Assembly: GCA_037074705.1 (NCBI GenBank) | Contig: CM073591.1 | Span: 163,212,032 to 163,276,031 of the forward strand | Direction of reading: 5' to 3' | Origin: Zhengitettix transpicula | Taxonomy: Eukaryota > Arthropoda > Insecta > Orthoptera > Tetrigidae | Length of the DNA stretch: 64,000 nt | In this document: in pieces, positions 61,405 to 64,000 of the stretch | How positions within the stretch are numbered: the stretch's first letter is position 1 | Layout: each line of letters begins with the position of its first letter | Notes under the pieces: generated by a model | The model's input: only the letters and a program-made list of their open reading frames with translations | What the model was told of the DNA's origin: nothing | Databases searched by the model: none | Position numbers and translations under genes: made by a program

Positions 61405-62375
61405 TACATCCCGACGTTTTCCGGGTTGTAATAATTAAACTCAAAAACATCCATAACCCCGGACTTGACTACAATCTCGGTTGTTTTCTCGTTATATTTT
61501 TGTAATTCCCCTCCAACCCTCCTAAAGATGCTCTTTCCCATGCCAAAAGGGGCTGAAATTATACACAGAAAACATCAGTAGAAATACTGTCAATCTCTTT
61601 GACCCCGAAACATTTTCTTTCGACCTAAATATCGGTCGTTATAACGTGTTTGAAAATTTCCACGCCCACCCCCGGGGTTATACGCAACTTCAATGTCATA
61701 ATGAAACTAAGCGACAATCATAAACTCGGATTTGTCTGTAAATTCGGTTGTTTTCGCGTTATTTTTTGTAATGCCCCTACACCCCAACACCTAAGCTTGC
61801 TCCCTTCCCATACCAAAATTATAGACAGAAAACATCGGAAGAAACACTCATTGATTATCCGGGTATTTATATAAATTAACCCGAAGAAGGAATTGATTCG
61901 ACACTAACCTCTTAGTAAACATTTCATTTAACCCGCAACAATAGCCTTCCACGGGAATCTAATTTCAAATATACCAGGATGACGACTGACAACTAAGTAA
62001 TTCTCCTACTGCATAAAATAAGAGTGTCTAAAAATCATGCCGAATTAAAAGTGAAAAATCCTCGCTAACTTAATGAAAGTTAAAAATACTCCCGGTACCT
62101 TAAAGGTTTAAAACCTTTAATTACACAGAGACCAAAGTATAGCTAGGACCCTAAGAAAATAAAAAATACACTCGGTACCTTAAGAGGTTCAAAAATACAC
62201 CGGGTAACTCTTTATCAACCACGTCCACCTCACGAAGAGAACATAAAATCTCATTAACCGTCATAGTTATGGCGATAATTAAACTCAATCCAGGAATCGA
62301 CACCAATCACAGTCTTTTTCCTTTTATCTTTTATGTTAAACCTTTACACCACCACCCGAAAGGGTGCTTCCTTCC
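61405..62375 (-). mobile_element. Helitron-like element fragment, minus strand
   Basis: The left edge, read on the minus strand, ends CGGAAAACGTCGGGATGTAGTA, a worn version of the GGGCAACGCCGGGCACCAGCTAGT end. Two module copies (61440-61680 and 61690-61880) follow, then diverged 29-bp minisatellite units (62080-62220) and a third partial module (62265-62370). Confidence 0.6.
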
Positions 62376-62509
62376 ATTGCCTTTATTTATAGTCTCGAGG
62401 CGGCTGACGTACCATTGACAACAATGGACATGTTACACGACGAGTCTGTGTATCCGATTCTCGCACTCGCTTCACGTTCTCATTGTGTATCTTCGTGCTT
62501 GATGTTCAC

Positions 62510-62612
62510 ATAGCCCGGGGGCCCTAGTTAACCCTTGGCTACCTTCCTCTACCCTTCCGCATCCCCCCTTTCAAATCCCTTCCTATGGTATTAAAGGGGA
62601 ATTGCCACCATG
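62510..62612 (-). mobile_element. LTR-retrotransposon leader fragment, minus strand
   Basis: The complement matches 23815-23900: TGGTGGCAATTCCCCTTTAA, GGGATTTGAAAGG, GAGGAAGGTAGCCAAGGGTT and AACTAGGGCC. It begins three or four bases after a CCCGGGGGCCC palindrome-like stretch. Confidence 0.7.
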
Positions 62613-62724
62613 ATTACCCTCATGTAGCATGTTACCAAAAAAAACATTCTTGTTCTATTGTTTTATGTCTTTCATTTTTTCATAAAATAATTTTATAAAT
62701 GTATATATACATATATATTTCCGT

Positions 62725-62962
62725 GATAAATTAAAAACCTTTATTAGTCCTCAAATAAAATAATGTCAAACAAGACCTTTCGGATTTTTTCTGAACCATA
62801 TTCTGTTATTTATTTAGAGAATTACAAAGTATTTAAAACATATCTTCGTCTCACGTATAAATTTTCTTTATAAATAACAAATGAATATGGATTAGGAATA
62901 ATCCGATATCTCCTGTTTGACATTATTTTATTTGAGAACTAATAAAGGTTTTTTAATTTATC
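62725..62962. repeat. Inverted repeat with about 62-bp arms
   Basis: 62725-62786 and 62900-62962 are inverted copies (GATAAATTAAAAACCTTTAT ... AATGTCAAACA...CGGAT) with about seven differences around a 113-bp centre. Noncoding. Confidence 0.8.
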
Positions 62963-64000
62963 TTTGATTTTATCAAAACTCTTAATCCTGAATTTCTATA
63001 AATATTTCCTAAAAGGTCAAAACTATTTGGATATTCGACCTTCGAACGCGATTATGCTTTGATCTATTTTTTAACTCGTTATGTAAGCAACTCATTGAAA
63101 TGAAAATATTATACGTCTGTTTTAAAATTATAATAATTAGGTAAGGAAACCACAAATATTATATCCATTTATGACAAAAATGTAAGTAATAAAAGAGAAT
63201 TATTTTTTACTAAAACTGAATAAGCGTCAATGATTTCTCGAAAATAAACTATATTATCACTCCGTAAGCGCCTGAGAGTGGTGGCAAGGCGACTGTGGCC
63301 TTAAATACACCATTAGGTAAAGAAAGTAACGTAAAGTGAATATTTTGCATAAACAATTACTGGAATGAGCATTAAAGTAGTTCCTTATTACTTGCTCGCC
63401 TATTACAAATATTTTGGCTCTTCAGTGACATTTTCCTAGCCTCTTGTAATTATTTTCGGAATTACAGGGCATTTTTCTACATTTTAACCTATAAAATAAT
63501 TATTCATTTATCGACGCTAAATTAATGAATGTTTAAATTAAAAAACCGCAAGTTAGATATTTTTGTCTACTTAAATTGTTTTTATAATTACAACATCTAT
63601 ACATTTGAAGAAGTCCCGATCAAGTAGAAACTTGTGTTTAAAATTTTAATATTAAACTGTTTTCTGACTAAAAGGATGCTACTTTTATTATTTAATTTAA
63701 ATGTGACGTCAGATAGTTATAATTATTAATAAATATTTAGGTTTTTTTAAATACATTCCCCCCAAATTCCCCCTAGATGAATTAATTTAGATTGCATTTC
63801 CCTGTGTTTATTTTACGTTTAAACAACTATTTAGTATAACTAACTTATATAAAATAGTTTCCCGATATAAAATACATATGTTTAATAATACAGTATATAT
63901 GCTTTTGTTTACATACACCATGGCATTACAACCCTTGTAGGACTAGAGCCTGCCTCACTATCGAAGCCCACTCTCTTCTATCTCTTGCTTTACTAGTCCA
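62963..64000. other. Intergenic to window end
   Basis: No gene. The last 80 bases (from CCATGGCATTACAACCCTTG) are GC-richer and look like the start of another repeat cut by the window edge. Confidence 0.4.

Overview
The window is AT-rich, intron-bearing animal DNA, most likely from an insect or another arthropod. Three things point that way: a split gene matching the arthropod DUF4728 four-helix membrane family, long introns full of transposons, and the mixture of mariner, piggyBac, pogo, Tc1, Helitron-like, Penelope-like and LTR elements. No prokaryotic operon logic applies. Most open frames over 60 codons are chance or transposon-derived.

Only two host genes can be supported, both by joining exons by hand. 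Gene 1 (4475-11377, + strand) has six coding exons with GT/AG borders and matching phases that encode 159 residues with four predicted membrane helices. Gene 2 (46364-50657, + strand) has four coding exons with matching phases that encode 143 residues; I do not recognise its family. Its introns carry a Tc1 remnant, a tRNA-like sequence, an inverted repeat and a hammerhead-like motif.

Layout: 1-4468 is noncoding with a 103-bp tandem duplication. 4.5-11.4 kb is gene 1, with a Helitron-like copy in intron 1. 12.0-13.1 kb is a Helitron-like piece with a 29-bp minisatellite. 15.1-15.8 kb is a deleted pogo element. 17.4-18.5 kb is a Helitron-like element. 21.0-22.3 kb is a nearly full-length dead mariner. 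23.7-26.5 kb is a decayed LTR retrotransposon with a tRNA-Lys primer site and a gag-protease frame. 26.5-28.7 kb is a Penelope-like element (PLE) nest. 33.4-34.6 kb is a deleted piggyBac element. 35.9-43.6 kb is a field of inverted repeats and hammerhead-ribozyme-like cores, plus a 2.3-kb Helitron-like element. 46.4-50.7 kb is gene 2. 56.9-59.5 kb is a diverged satellite of about 245-bp units. 60.2-63.0 kb holds two long inverted repeats, a Helitron-like fragment and an LTR leader fragment.

The most interesting signal is the set of motifs of the form CTGANGA, stem, GAAA. They occur at about a dozen places, several times as inverted pairs. One pair flanks sequence that encodes a Penelope-type GIY-YIG endonuclease. 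Known PLEs carry hammerhead ribozymes in their terminal repeats, so these are best read as PLE ends. Several keep strand pairings beyond the core, and others are clearly mutated.
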